In this document: piece by piece, positions 1 through 10,131 of the stretch | Layout of the letters: every line of letters starts with the position of its first letter | Position numbering within the stretch: position 1 is the first letter of the stretch | NCBI RefSeq assembly: GCF_002895435.1 | Contig: NZ_POYJ01000001.1 | Coordinates: forward strand, 496,001 to 560,000 | DNA length: 64,000 nt | Reading direction: 5' to 3' | DNA from: Aquimarina sediminis | GTDB lineage: Bacteria > Bacteroidota > Bacteroidia > Flavobacteriales > Flavobacteriaceae | Position numbers and translations under genes: made by a program | The notes under the pieces: model-generated | Told to the model about the DNA's origin: nothing | What the model saw: the letters and a program-made list of their open reading frames with translations, nothing else | The model's database searches: none

Positions 1-546
1 ATTATCAGATTTTATCATTTTAATCAATTTACTTTTGCATTTAAATATTCGTTGTCGAGCAGTATTAATAGTAGCATAAGACAATTCCTCAATAATTTCT
101 TCATAAGGTGTATCATTAAAAAATAGTGATAGTACCTCTTTACAATTATCAGAAAGTAAATTAAATTTTTCTCTATACAATTCTAATTGTTCTTGCTCTA
201 ACATAAACAAGGCAAAATCAGTATCTTTATCTACCAGTGTAGCAAGATTATCTTTTATTACCCGTTTTTTTTGTTTTTCTAATTCTCTTCGCCACATATT
301 TTTGCAAATAGTAAACAAATACGCTTCAAAACAATCAATAGTAAGGTTTCTTTCCCTTACTCCAATGACTATATATACTAATGATTCTTGAAAAACATCT
401 TTTGCTTGAGCATGACTCCCTTTATTCTGTAAAATAAATCGTAATGCTTTTGGAAAAAAACGCTCATAAATTTCTGAAATAATAACACTATCACCTTCTA
501 CTAAGGCAGTTATAAATCTATTATTCAATTTAGTAGTATCATCCAT
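1..546 (-). CDS. Sigma-70 family RNA polymerase sigma factor, 3' end cut by window edge
   Basis: An open frame of 182 codons runs from an ATG at 546 off the left edge without a stop. The product begins MDDTTKLNNRFITALVEGD. Around residues 28-65 it has a sigma region 2 pattern (ALRFILQNKG, then DVFQESLVYI). A region 4 helix-turn-helix lies near residues 130-178 (LSDNCKEVLSLFF, then NTARQRIFKCKSKL). Size and layout fit an ECF-like sigma factor of the Bacteroidota. It is transcribed away from the subtilisin-type lipoprotein gene, with about 260 bp of shared upstream DNA, so it may control that gene and the CHAT gene behind it (inference). No anti-sigma gene is visible, but one could lie beyond the edge. 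Confidence 0.85.
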   Translation of the reverse strand, partial: MDDTTKLNNRFITALVEGDSVIISEIYERFFPKALRFILQNKGSHAQAKDVFQESLVYIVIGVRERNLTIDCFEAYLFTICKNMWRRELEKQKKRVIKDNLATLVDKDTDFALFMLEQEQLELYREKFNLLSDNCKEVLSLFFNDTPYEEIIEELSYATINTARQRIFKCKSKLIKMIKSDN

Positions 547-806
547 AAAAATAACCTATTTCAGGTATCATTGCCAACTAATAAATAAGGGTTAAATAAA
601 ACATAAATGACTATTTTAAAACATTTTATGTATTTTGAGCACACTTATTTACAACTTAGAATTCAAAAAGGTAGTGATCACGTTACATTTTTCAAAACAA
701 AAAATCAGCCGAAAACACCATCTAACGTCTGTTAAATAAAAAAATGGGTAATAAATTCATTTTTTATACACCATTGGATAAAAGTAATATTTAAAACACA
801 AATGAA

Positions 807-2126
807 ATGAAATGTTTAAAATCTTTATTCCCCACATTAATGATATGTCTTATTGTCTTCGGGTGTACAAATGAAGATATTGATGAGAATACTGTTAATG
901 AAAGTTCTAATAAAAATTACAATTCCCCAAATTACCCTATAAAATCTACCACAGAGTTAATTGTTGAATATCAATCTGGATTTCCGGAAAGGAAAAAAGA
1001 GGATTTGAGAAAAAAGTATAATGTAAAACGATATGAAAAATGTGATTGCACCAATAGCCGTATTGAAAAATGGGAATTCGATCCAAGAGTAGATCTTGAG
1101 GGAAGAAATGAGCTAATAACCCAAGAAGGTGGAATTGAAGGAACAGATTACCAGTTTTTTTATGATAATGAAAATAGCACGCCAGGAGTTTCTGGTTCTA
1201 CTGCTGCAGGGCAAAGTGATCTATTAATTTCTTCGTATATAAAAGCAAGTAATTCTGGAGTAACAATTGCTATTTTGGATACGGGAATAAACCTAACTAG
1301 ATTACCTCAATCATATCCTTTTTTATATGGTACTAATTCTGATATGACGCTATGTGAGGAAGGTGAAGAAACAGAAGTATCTGGTTGGGATTTTGTAAAT
1401 CATGATAATGATGTATATGATGATAATGGACACGGAACTGTAGTTACTAGTATTATTATCGATAAATTATTTGACGAAGATATTAGTGATTATCAAATAT
1501 TACCGGTTAAAGCCTTTAACGATTTGGGTAAAACAACAACTTTCACATTACTTTGTAGCTATTTGTATGCAGTTGACAAACCATCTGTTTCTGTTATTAA
1601 TATGAGTTTTGGGTGGTATGGACCATCCGGTTCATTATTCCCAAAATTTATTCTAGAAAACCCCGATATACTACATATTACTTCTTCTGGAAACGACGGA
1701 ATTAACAATGATGATAACGTACATTACCCTTCATCTTATACCTCTAATAATATTCTTGGTATTGGTAGCTTTAGTATTAAGAAAAGAAAAGAAATTGTAG
1801 AACCTCTACCTTTTGATAGCCGAGCAATGGGCATAAGTCTTTTATCGCCAAGGGAAATAATTAAATCTACCTTTTCTAATTTTGGAGTAACAAGTGTTGA
1901 TTTTTTATCTGTAGGTGACCAGGTTTCATTTTATGATAATAATGGCAACCATTATTTGGTATCTGGAACTTCGTATGCAGCTCCATTAGTAACAGCTAAA
2001 GCTGCTATGTATTATCAAAATGGGCATATTACACCTACTGCGATAACAGAGCAACTTCGCCTTAATGGTACTCTTTTAGCGTATTATTCATTACCAATAT
2101 ACTATGGAGACAGAATAATAGAATAA
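807..2126 (+). CDS. S8 (subtilisin-like) serine peptidase lipoprotein
   Basis: A 439-residue secreted serine endopeptidase. The N-terminus is a lipoprotein signal with the lipobox cysteine at 20 (LIVFGC), so it is probably anchored in the outer membrane. Residues about 48-120 look like a propeptide. The S8 triad is complete: Asp158 in AILDTG, His209 in NGHGT and Ser389 in SGTSYAAP, with the oxyanion Asn296 in SSGND. There is no type IX sorting tail. Of the nearby ATGs, the one five bases upstream meets a stop at once, which fixes this start. It lies between a divergent sigma factor and a TPR-CHAT protein. A strong terminator follows, so the CHAT gene is probably expressed from its own promoter or by readthrough. 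Confidence 0.9.
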   Translation: MKCLKSLFPTLMICLIVFGCTNEDIDENTVNESSNKNYNSPNYPIKSTTELIVEYQSGFPERKKEDLRKKYNVKRYEKCDCTNSRIEKWEFDPRVDLEGRNELITQEGGIEGTDYQFFYDNENSTPGVSGSTAAGQSDLLISSYIKASNSGVTIAILDTGINLTRLPQSYPFLYGTNSDMTLCEEGEETEVSGWDFVNHDNDVYDDNGHGTVVTSIIIDKLFDEDISDYQILPVKAFNDLGKTTTFTLLCSYLYAVDKPSVSVINMSFGWYGPSGSLFPKFILENPDILHITSSGNDGINNDDNVHYPSSYTSNNILGIGSFSIKKRKEIVEPLPFDSRAMGISLLSPREIIKSTFSNFGVTSVDFLSVGDQVSFYDNNGNHYLVSGTSYAAPLVTAKAAMYYQNGHITPTAITEQLRLNGTLLAYYSLPIYYGDRIIE

Positions 2127-2156
2127 AAACAAAGAAGATAGAAGTAACTTATTGAA

Positions 2157-2203
2157 AAACAGCCTGAATTATCTTATATAATTCAGGCTGTTTAGTTTTT
2201 TTA
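2157..2203 (+). terminator. Intrinsic terminator after the S8 peptidase gene
   Basis: A perfect 14-bp inverted repeat (AAACAGCCTGAATT, 2157-2170, against 2180-2193) is followed by a T-rich tract (TTTAGTTTTTTT). It lies 30 bp after the peptidase stop and about 65 bp before the CHAT gene start. Confidence 0.85.
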
Positions 2204-2266
2204 ACCGAAAAAGATTATTATTTTTAGCTATCCCTTAAGCTTTACGTAAGCACAAAACCCCTCTAT

Positions 2267-5029
2267 ATGCGATATCACTACTATACAATAATTTATTTAT
2301 TGGTATTTTTTCTATCATTATCAGCTTATTCCCAAAATGCAATCACTTTATTAGAATCAGAATATAAGAAACTAGAAACTTCTAATATTGATTACAATGG
2401 TAAAATCGAACGCATTAACTCTCTTCTTGAAGAAAAAAAACAATTTGCAGATTCTATTAGGTTAAGTCTGTTATATGATAAATTGAGTAAACTTAATCAT
2501 AGAAATGGAGATTATAAGAATGCGATACTTAACATTAAGAGAGCTTTACTTATCCAAGAATCTTATGTAGATTCTATTCCTTCTATTATCAATAAGAGCT
2601 ACAATAATTTGGCATATTACTACCTGTTTTCTGGAGATGAAGCAAAAGCCATACAGACCTTTAAAACCTTAGTAAAACAATCACACAAGGATAGCTATAC
2701 GATAAAGGCTTATACAATAGGCTTAACCAAATTATATACAAACCGAGGAGATTACTACAAAGTATTAGACTACCTTAATGAGGCAGAAAACACTATTAAA
2801 CAAGCAAATGATTCTATTTTAAACAAAGAGAGATATCGGATATACTTAAGCTTTTCAAACGTTTATTCTCAAACGATGAAAAAATCACATTACAACAGAG
2901 CTTTAGGCTATCTAAAAAAAGCTGAAAATTCTATTTCTCATTTATCTAAAAGAACTCAATTAAAAAACCAGATTATAATCTATACCACATATGGTTATAT
3001 CTATGACGAACTTAAACAATATCATAAAGCACTTACTAATTATAAAAAGGCTTTAGAACTTGGTTTAAATGAAGGCATGACCAACAAGTCGCAATTAGCT
3101 ACAATCTATAATTCTTTAGGTTATATATACACCAAATTAGAGCAACATGAGTTGGCTTTTGAGAATTACAAAAAAGGACTTCTGTTGGATTCACAAAAAA
3201 CCTCTATCTATGATAACTTGGGAGATTATTATTTGAATAAACAAAACTACATAGAGGCACTTACTAATTATCAAAAAGCTATATATTATGGTATTAATCA
3301 GTATGAAGACATCGATTACAAGGAGCTACCTAACCTAGAAAAACTAACTCAATCTTATAACAAAGTTGAGTTGGTAAATGACCTAAAAGATAAGGCTAAA
3401 GCTTGGTTAAAATTTTACAAAAAAACCAAAAAAGAAGACCACTTACAACATGGGCTCTCCACTATAATCTTGGCTGATCAGTTAGTTGATATCATACGTT
3501 CAGAAAGTACAGAACAGCAATCAAAATACTTTTGGAGAGAAAAAGGGATAGATTTATACATGTTGGCTACTTCAATATGCTATGAACTAAATGATTACAA
3601 ACAGGCTTTTTACTTTATGGAAAAAAGTAAATCTTTATCCCTACTTGAAGATTTAACACATGAAGAAGCAAAAACTAGAGCAGCTCTACCAGAGACTATA
3701 AAAGAAAAAGAATATATCCTAAAACAGAATATCTATGAAACGATAGAGCTACATAGAAATGATAGTACACTTAGTATTTCAGAAAAGCAATCTATTCTTT
3801 TTAAACACAAAAAAGAATATGAAATATTTATAAATTCTTTAGAAAAGGATTATCCAGGATATTATCACTACAAAAAAGAAATCGACATCTGTTCTTTTGA
3901 TGAAGGTTATTCTAAAATTATTTCCCCATCTACAGGAATCATACAATATATTTTAACAAAAAATGAGGGTTATGGTATATTTATTACGGATTCTGACATC
4001 CATTTTTTCAAAATACCTGATGTACAACTTCTTAATGATCAAATAAAAACAATCACGACACTTACATCAAAACCATTTACTACACAACAACAATTAGATA
4101 CTTATATCACATTGTCTTTTTCTATTTATCAAAAATTGTTTCCCTTTAGAGATACTTTACAATTACTCTCTAATAAGAGAATATTGGTAATCCCTGATTA
4201 CACCTTACAATATTTTCCATTCGAAGCACTTGTTACAGATTCTTCTTCAAAAACATCCCCTATACCTTACCTAATATATAATACAGATATTAGCTATGCA
4301 TACTCCTTATCTTTATTAAAAAAGGTTAAACGAAAAAACCGGAATCCAAAATCAAAATTAATTGGTTTTGCTCCTATTCATTTTAAAAAACAACAATTAT
4401 CAAGCCTTAATAGAAGTAAATATAAAATGACAGAAATTGAAAAGCTTTTTTCTGGTGATGTACTATATGAACAAGAAGCTACTAAATCCAATTTCGTATC
4501 TGTATCCAATGATTACAACATTATCCATCTTTCTACGCATGCTAGCTCACTAAGTAATCAAGAACCTTGGATAGCTTTTCACGACGACATATTAACACTG
4601 AATGAATTGTATTTCATTAAAAATCAAGCTGACCTAGTTGTTTTGGATGCCTGCAAAACAGGAATAGGAAAACTTCAACTTGGAGAAGGTGTTTTAAGTA
4701 TCTCTCGCGGGTTTTTCCACTCAGGTGCCAAAAGTGTAATTTCTTCATTATGGAGTACTAATGAAAAATCTAGCACAACAATAATTACGGATTTTTATTC
4801 CTATTTAAAAGAAGGGGAAACAAAATCTGCCGCTTTACGAAAAGCAAAATTACAATATCTACAAAGCCATCAACTTTCTGAGAATTCTCCCCACTACTGG
4901 GCACCCTTAGTTCTAACTGGAAGTATCGAAAATTCACTACATCCTAACAATAACAGTTATTTTCTTTTTATTGGTATACTTTTTTTAGCGTTGATAATCA
5001 TTGCTATTTGGTTCAAATATAAACGCTAA
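2267..5029 (+). CDS. Secreted, membrane-anchored TPR-CHAT domain protein
   Basis: A 920-residue protein with a signal peptide (residues 1-22, ending SAYSQ). A long TPR array follows, about 60-460, with repeats such as ALTNYKKALELG and ALTNYQKAIYYG. A linker leads to a C-terminal CHAT domain at about 600-890. The caspase-like His-Cys dyad is present: His758 in HLSTHAS and Cys796 in LDACKTG. The usual CHAT end GAKSVISSLW ... HYWAPLVLTGS is also there. One hydrophobic helix (about 898-915) followed by lysine and arginine closes the protein. With a signal peptide and a C-terminal anchor, the TPR and CHAT parts should face the periplasm (inference). CHAT domains are clan CD cysteine peptidases, often activated by partners bound to the TPRs. 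The partnership with the S8 lipoprotein and sigma factor is inferred from position only. Confidence 0.88.
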   Translation: MRYHYYTIIYLLVFFLSLSAYSQNAITLLESEYKKLETSNIDYNGKIERINSLLEEKKQFADSIRLSLLYDKLSKLNHRNGDYKNAILNIKRALLIQESYVDSIPSIINKSYNNLAYYYLFSGDEAKAIQTFKTLVKQSHKDSYTIKAYTIGLTKLYTNRGDYYKVLDYLNEAENTIKQANDSILNKERYRIYLSFSNVYSQTMKKSHYNRALGYLKKAENSISHLSKRTQLKNQIIIYTTYGYIYDELKQYHKALTNYKKALELGLNEGMTNKSQLATIYNSLGYIYTKLEQHELAFENYKKGLLLDSQKTSIYDNLGDYYLNKQNYIEALTNYQKAIYYGINQYEDIDYKELPNLEKLTQSYNKVELVNDLKDKAKAWLKFYKKTKKEDHLQHGLSTIILADQLVDIIRSESTEQQSKYFWREKGIDLYMLATSICYELNDYKQAFYFMEKSKSLSLLEDLTHEEAKTRAALPETIKEKEYILKQNIYETIELHRNDSTLSISEKQSILFKHKKEYEIFINSLEKDYPGYYHYKKEIDICSFDEGYSKIISPSTGIIQYILTKNEGYGIFITDSDIHFFKIPDVQLLNDQIKTITTLTSKPFTTQQQLDTYITLSFSIYQKLFPFRDTLQLLSNKRILVIPDYTLQYFPFEALVTDSSSKTSPIPYLIYNTDISYAYSLSLLKKVKRKNRNPKSKLIGFAPIHFKKQQLSSLNRSKYKMTEIEKLFSGDVLYEQEATKSNFVSVSNDYNIIHLSTHASSLSNQEPWIAFHDDILTLNELYFIKNQADLVVLDACKTGIGKLQLGEGVLSISRGFFHSGAKSVISSLWSTNEKSSTTIITDFYSYLKEGETKSAALRKAKLQYLQSHQLSENSPHYWAPLVLTGSIENSLHPNNNSYFLFIGILFLALIIIAIWFKYKR

Positions 5030-5132
5030 TTACTCTTCTTTAATGTTAATTCATCGTAAAAAAAATAGATAAGGTAGTCCAAGTTATTCTCTTTTTGAAC
5101 ATATTTTATAGCATTATGGAGTCAAGTTATGC

Positions 5133-6341
5133 TTAATAAGTTATTGATATATTAGAGATATTTGCTAAAGAATTATAAAACGACGTATCCAAATACAATG
5201 CACCACTTGGACTAACCGTTGAAGTATAAAACGTGCTTCCATTTTTTAAATAAGATACAACCCCTTCGCAGCTTACATTAACCTCAAATTGATCTCCAGC
5301 GACATATGTTGTTTTATATCCTCTATTTGCCCCATTTTCAAATACATATACTCTTCCATTACTAACCAGATAAATTGCATAATCAATTGAAGCGTAGGAT
5401 GCATTTGTGGCAGGATCACTATTTAATCCAATCATTCTATATCTATTATTAGGTCCTGAAGTAAAATTAAGATGTCCTTCTGCTCCTAAATTTATCTGAT
5501 AGACTGTAGAATACCCTTGTTGATTCCAGCCCGCACCTGCTGTCCTATCCAAAGTACCAGTAACATAGGACATTTGATTAGATAAAACAATATCACCTGC
5601 GGCGTAATTGTATGTTACTAAAGCCGTTTTTATACTGAAGCCATTGGGCAATGTCCCTGTACCCGCTGTGGTAGTTACCTGGATATCATAATCACCAGGT
5701 GTTGTTCCTGAAGTTACATTTGCTGTTATTTGATTTACGCTATTTACGGTTACAGAATTAACTGTTTGCCCTGCTATAGTCACAGATGCACTTCCGTCAA
5801 AAAAATCCCCTTGAATAACCACATCCTTAGTCTCATTTGTTTCAAATTGGTTCGTACAGCTTCCAGTAGCATTAGATTGTGAAACTATAGGAGTACTACC
5901 AGAGCTTCCTGGTGTTATGATTACATCTGGGTCAACTCCATTAGAAAAAGTATATGTTCCATCGGCATTCTGAGTTAGAGTAGCTGGAATAGATGTAATA
6001 GAATAAGGGTCAGATGCAGTACCTGTTCCTGTAATTACAATATTATCGCCCGCTACAATATTAGTCTCACTCCCATCATTTATTAATTCCCATGCGCTAG
6101 ATGTATATTTATAAATAAACCCATCATCACTATTATATACCATTGAACCTTCATTAGGAGTGGAAATCCCATTAATTTCTGCTGTTGTGGCTTTTGGTAA
6201 AACAAAAAGTGCATTTGCATCTATTTGCCCATAAAAGTTAAAAGTAAAAATGAAGAATAATATTAAAATGTTTTTAGATCGAAAAAAAATATGGCTACAT
6301 ATACTTAAAATAAACGAATATTTTTTTCTACAAATTGACAT
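5133..6341 (-). CDS. Secreted IPT/TIG-domain surface protein
   Basis: A 402-residue protein of unknown function. The start is the only Met before the export signal. The hydrophobic signal (KNILILFFIFTFNFYG) begins about 23 residues in, after a basic stretch, so the signal is unusually long. Next comes a segment common in Bacteroidota surface and tail-fibre-like proteins (GSMVYNSDDGFIYKYTSSAW). An IPT/TIG immunoglobulin-like domain lies at about 150-235 (VVIQGDFFDGSASVTIAGQ to GFSIK). The C-terminal part (about 240-402) is beta-rich and may be a lectin-like or SPRY-like sandwich (tentative). It has no recognisable type IX sorting domain. The gene stands alone, tail to tail with the CHAT gene. 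Confidence 0.7.
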   Translation of the reverse strand: MSICRKKYSFILSICSHIFFRSKNILILFFIFTFNFYGQIDANALFVLPKATTAEINGISTPNEGSMVYNSDDGFIYKYTSSAWELINDGSETNIVAGDNIVITGTGTASDPYSITSIPATLTQNADGTYTFSNGVDPDVIITPGSSGSTPIVSQSNATGSCTNQFETNETKDVVIQGDFFDGSASVTIAGQTVNSVTVNSVNQITANVTSGTTPGDYDIQVTTTAGTGTLPNGFSIKTALVTYNYAAGDIVLSNQMSYVTGTLDRTAGAGWNQQGYSTVYQINLGAEGHLNFTSGPNNRYRMIGLNSDPATNASYASIDYAIYLVSNGRVYVFENGANRGYKTTYVAGDQFEVNVSCEGVVSYLKNGSTFYTSTVSPSGALYLDTSFYNSLANISNISITY

Positions 6342-6573
6342 AATTCTTCTGATTGGGGGTTAAATACTAAAGTACTACTTTTTTTGTTAATTTTTTTAAC
6401 TAAAAGCAATAAATTTAGCATAAAAATCAGTTAAAAAACATATAAATCGGATAAAAAACACATTTTATTAACGTATTAAAACCAGCAGAGTTCTCCTTAA
6501 AATCAAAGAAAACAGAAGTTAACTATCAATTTATAGCAATACTGTAACTACAATTATTTATAAAAATGATTGT

Positions 6574-9495
6574 TTATAGTAGTGCCTTTTTTAATATACT
6601 GGTAGGGTGAACAGCATGCCTATTGGTTCCATCCATAATCTGATGTCTACAACTTGTACCTACTGCTGCTATGATAACATCTTGACTTGCTTTTCGTACC
6701 GATGGAAACAAAGTTTGCTCGCCTATTTTCATACTAATATCATAATGTTCTTTTTCGTAACCAAAAGAGCCTGCCATACCACAACACCCAGAAGGTATAA
6801 TTGTTACATTAAAATTTTTAGGTAAGTTTAGTGCTGTAAATGTATTATGAATACCTGACAAAGCTTTTTGATGACAATGTCCGTGCAATTTGATTGTTTT
6901 TGTTTCAGAAGTAAATTGCTCAGAAGCAATATTACCTTTTTTTATTTCATCATGCAAAAACTCATCTATTAGAAATGTATTTTTTGCTATAGCCTTTGCA
7001 TTTGCACTACTGTCCGCCAGTCTTAAATATTCATCCCTAAATGTAAGTATAGCAGATGGTTCCAATCCTATCAAAGGGGTTACTTCTGTTATAAGATCTT
7101 TAAAAATTTCTATATTTTTATTAGCATAACTCTTTGCTTGTTTTAGCAAGCCTTTTGAAATAAAAGCACGTCCACTTTCTTGGTGATCTACAACTTTTAC
7201 TTCATAATTCAATCTTGTCAATAGTTCTATTGCATCTATACCTATTTCGGCATCCAAATGATTTGTGAATTCATCTATAAAAACATACACTGTTTTAATC
7301 GTACGCTTAGGTTGTATTTCATTTAAATTCAGCCTGCACCAACTTCTTAATGATTGTGGGCTTAATAAGGGTAAATTTCTTTTTTTAGCAATACCCAGAG
7401 TTGATTTCAAAACTCCTGAAGTTATCTTGTTCTTAAAAAAGAAATTTGTTAATCCAGGAATAATTCTTCCAAAATCATTTAATCGATTACTATTTGCAAA
7501 AAGCCTGGTCCGTAATGATATTCCATTATTCTTTTGATACTGATATTCAAATTCTGCTTTCAATGTAGCAATATCTACATTTGACGGACATTCACTAGAA
7601 CATCCTTTACAGCTTAAACAAAGGTCAAAAACTTCTTTTAGTTCCTTATTATCAAATCTATTTGGCTTTTCACTATTTGTCAAAAACTCTCGTAATGTAT
7701 TTGCTCTTCCCCTAGTTGTATCTTTCTCATTTTTGGTCGCTCTATAACTGGGGCACATGGTTCCACCTGCTTCAACAGATTTACGACAATCTCCACTTCC
7801 ATTACATTTTTCTGTGGCTCTAAGAATCCCTAAAGAATCAGTAAAATCCAATATCGTGTTAATCTCCGGTTCTTTTCGATCTACTTCATATCGCATTTTT
7901 TTATCCATAGGATAAGCATCTACAATCTTACCAGGATTAAAAATACGATTTGGATCAAAGGTATCTTTGATTCGTTTTATAATCTTATAATTATCCTCAC
8001 CAATCATTTGAGGGATATATCCAGCTCTTACAATACCATCACCATGTTCTCCACTCATAGAGCCCTGATATTTCTTTACTAATAATGCTACATCATCTGT
8101 TACTTTTTTAAACAATGTTACATCTTCGCTTTTTTTGAGATCAAGTATAGGTCTGAGATGAATTTCTCCTGCTCCTGCATGGGCATAGTATACCGATTGT
8201 TGATCATACTTTTGCATTAAATCGGTAAATTCTGATATAAAATTGGCCAAATCTGGTATGGCCACTGCTGTGTCTTCTATACAAGCAACAGCTTTTTTAT
8301 CACCTACAATATTCCCTAATAATCCTAATCCAGCTTTTCTAAGCTCTAATGCTTGGTCAATCTCTGATCCATATAAAACAGGATTAGCATAACTAACTGT
8401 AGAGCTTTCTAGAGTTTTTAATAATTCTTGCTGAAGATTTTTTAAACTGTCAGAATCATTGGCCCTAAGTTCTAGCATCAAAATTGCCTTGGGATCATCA
8501 ATAATAAAAAATCGATTTTTAAGCTGTTCTATATTATTTTTGGTACAATCGAGTATAGTTTTATCCATCATCTCACAGGTAAAAAGTGGATGTTCCATGA
8601 CAGGTGCTACAGCCTTCATACAGTCATCAATAGTTTTAAAATGGGCAGCAATCATCAACGATTCTTTAGGTGGTAAATCGTCTAATTGTAATGTTATCTG
8701 GGTGGTAAAAGCTAGTGTTCCTTCACTACCTGACAACAATTTACACATGTTAAAACGCTCATCGGTATTAGAAAATACCTCTGAACCTACCAGTTCATCA
8801 ATTGCATACCCTGTATTACGACGATGAATTTCTGGTTTAGGAAAATGAGTAGCTATCTGTTTCTGAACATGTGTTGAAGAAAGCTCGTGATGAATTTGTT
8901 CATAAATTTTACCTTCGAGTGTATCCAGACTTATCTTTAGATAAAAATCATTTTTTGATAATTCAGAAAAAGTAGCTTCACTACCATCAGATAATATAGT
9001 TTGTAATTCTAATACTTTATCCCTCGTAACGCCATATTGGATAGAGGTTGTACCACTACTATTATTACCTACCATTCCTCCAATCATACAACGATTAGAT
9101 GTTGATGTATTAGGACCAAAAAACAAACCATAAGGTTTCAAATATCTATTAAGGTCATCCCGTATCACACCAGGTTGAACTTCTACCGTTTTTTTTATTG
9201 TATCTACTTTAATTATCTCGGTAAAATATTTAGAAACATCTACAACAATTCCATCACCAACACACTGCCCTGCAAGAGAAGTTCCGGCTGTTCTTGGAAT
9301 AAGCCCAATAGTATGTTGCGATGCAAATTTGATTATTTTTTTTAGATCTTGAGTGGTTTTCGGAAATGCGACGGCTATAGGAATTCTACGATATACCGAA
9401 GCATCAGTAGCATAAAGAGATTTGGTAAGTAAATCAAATTGTAACTCGCCATCTAGTTGATTCTGTAATGATATTAATACGCTGTTATTTATCAT
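6574..9495 (-). CDS. FAD-linked oxidase / iron-sulfur protein, YdiJ-like (probable D-2-hydroxyglutarate dehydrogenase)
   Basis: A 973-residue fused flavo-iron-sulfur dehydrogenase. An FAD-binding type 4 domain lies at about 35-270 (PRTAGTSLAGQCVGDG), followed by the FAD-oxidase C-terminal domain to about 535 (HAHAGAGEIHLRP-like YYAHAGAGEIHLRP, SGEHGDGIVR). Two cysteine clusters follow: CNGSGDCRKS...MCPSYRAT near 565 and CLSCKGCSSECPS near 630. A cysteine-rich CCG-type end has HGHCHQKAL near 868 and SGCCGMAG near 902. This is the architecture of YdiJ, known to oxidise D-2-hydroxyglutarate to 2-oxoglutarate; glycolate or D-lactate cannot be excluded. It overlaps the Lrp-type regulator gene by 11 bp, so the two are co-transcribed. 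A DUF1338 gene that would supply D-2-hydroxyglutarate lies divergently upstream. Confidence 0.85.
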   Translation of the reverse strand: MINNSVLISLQNQLDGELQFDLLTKSLYATDASVYRRIPIAVAFPKTTQDLKKIIKFASQHTIGLIPRTAGTSLAGQCVGDGIVVDVSKYFTEIIKVDTIKKTVEVQPGVIRDDLNRYLKPYGLFFGPNTSTSNRCMIGGMVGNNSSGTTSIQYGVTRDKVLELQTILSDGSEATFSELSKNDFYLKISLDTLEGKIYEQIHHELSSTHVQKQIATHFPKPEIHRRNTGYAIDELVGSEVFSNTDERFNMCKLLSGSEGTLAFTTQITLQLDDLPPKESLMIAAHFKTIDDCMKAVAPVMEHPLFTCEMMDKTILDCTKNNIEQLKNRFFIIDDPKAILMLELRANDSDSLKNLQQELLKTLESSTVSYANPVLYGSEIDQALELRKAGLGLLGNIVGDKKAVACIEDTAVAIPDLANFISEFTDLMQKYDQQSVYYAHAGAGEIHLRPILDLKKSEDVTLFKKVTDDVALLVKKYQGSMSGEHGDGIVRAGYIPQMIGEDNYKIIKRIKDTFDPNRIFNPGKIVDAYPMDKKMRYEVDRKEPEINTILDFTDSLGILRATEKCNGSGDCRKSVEAGGTMCPSYRATKNEKDTTRGRANTLREFLTNSEKPNRFDNKELKEVFDLCLSCKGCSSECPSNVDIATLKAEFEYQYQKNNGISLRTRLFANSNRLNDFGRIIPGLTNFFFKNKITSGVLKSTLGIAKKRNLPLLSPQSLRSWCRLNLNEIQPKRTIKTVYVFIDEFTNHLDAEIGIDAIELLTRLNYEVKVVDHQESGRAFISKGLLKQAKSYANKNIEIFKDLITEVTPLIGLEPSAILTFRDEYLRLADSSANAKAIAKNTFLIDEFLHDEIKKGNIASEQFTSETKTIKLHGHCHQKALSGIHNTFTALNLPKNFNVTIIPSGCCGMAGSFGYEKEHYDISMKIGEQTLFPSVRKASQDVIIAAVGTSCRHQIMDGTNRHAVHPTSILKKALL

Positions 9496-9970
9496 ATGTA
9501 TTATTCTTTCCTAAAGAATTAAGGGAAACCGGTCTTCTAAAATTAGTATCAAAACAAATAAAACTATCTGTTCCAGCTACTCCATCAATCTGGTGTACTT
9601 GTTCATATAAAATCTTACGTAAGTGATGGTTGTCAAACGCAAAAACAAGAGCAAAAATCGCATAATTTCCTGATACATAATTACACTCTAATATTTCTGG
9701 TATTTTTTTTAAACCTTCTACCACTTCTTCTGCATACCGAGCTTCACGTAAACGAATACCAACATATGATTTTGTTTTAAAACCAATTTGTTTTTCATCA
9801 ACTACAAATTCTGCTTTCTTTATTACCCCACGCTGTTTTAATTTTTTAATTCTTTGATGTACCAAAGAGTTCGAAATTTTCAGATTATCAGCAATTTGTG
9901 AAAAGGGTTTTCTCGCATCTTCTCTTATCTGTAATAATATCTGTTGGTCTATATAATCAAAATGATTCAT
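9485..9970 (-). CDS. Lrp/AsnC family transcriptional regulator
   Basis: A 161-residue regulator of usual Lrp/AsnC length. It has an N-terminal winged helix-turn-helix (about 5-55; IDQQILLQIREDARKPFSQIA and SNSLVHQRIKKLKQRG) and a ligand-binding RAM domain (about 65-140). Family members sense amino acids or related acids and bind DNA as octamers. The 3' end overlaps the YdiJ-like gene by 11 bp. The divergent DUF1338 gene starts 161 bp upstream. That layout suggests control of both transcripts from the shared intergenic region, perhaps in response to lysine or aminoadipate (inference). Confidence 0.88.
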   Translation of the reverse strand: MNHFDYIDQQILLQIREDARKPFSQIADNLKISNSLVHQRIKKLKQRGVIKKAEFVVDEKQIGFKTKSYVGIRLREARYAEEVVEGLKKIPEILECNYVSGNYAIFALVFAFDNHHLRKILYEQVHQIDGVAGTDSFICFDTNFRRPVSLNSLGKNNTYDK

Positions 9971-10131
9971 ACTAATTGAAAATTTAAAAGATCAAAAGTC
10001 AAAATGGTAACAAAAATAAAACACTATAGTAAATTGACACAAAATATATCTAATTAAAGCTAAATAATATGTTTATGCACACAATAATAGTCAAAAATAA
10101 TAATTTTGTATAAAATAAAAACATTATTAAA

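Noticed and set aside
2267..5029. TPR-CHAT as part of a type III-E CRISPR (Craspase) system
   Set aside because: No CRISPR array or cas gene is in the window, and this protein has a signal peptide and C-terminal anchor.
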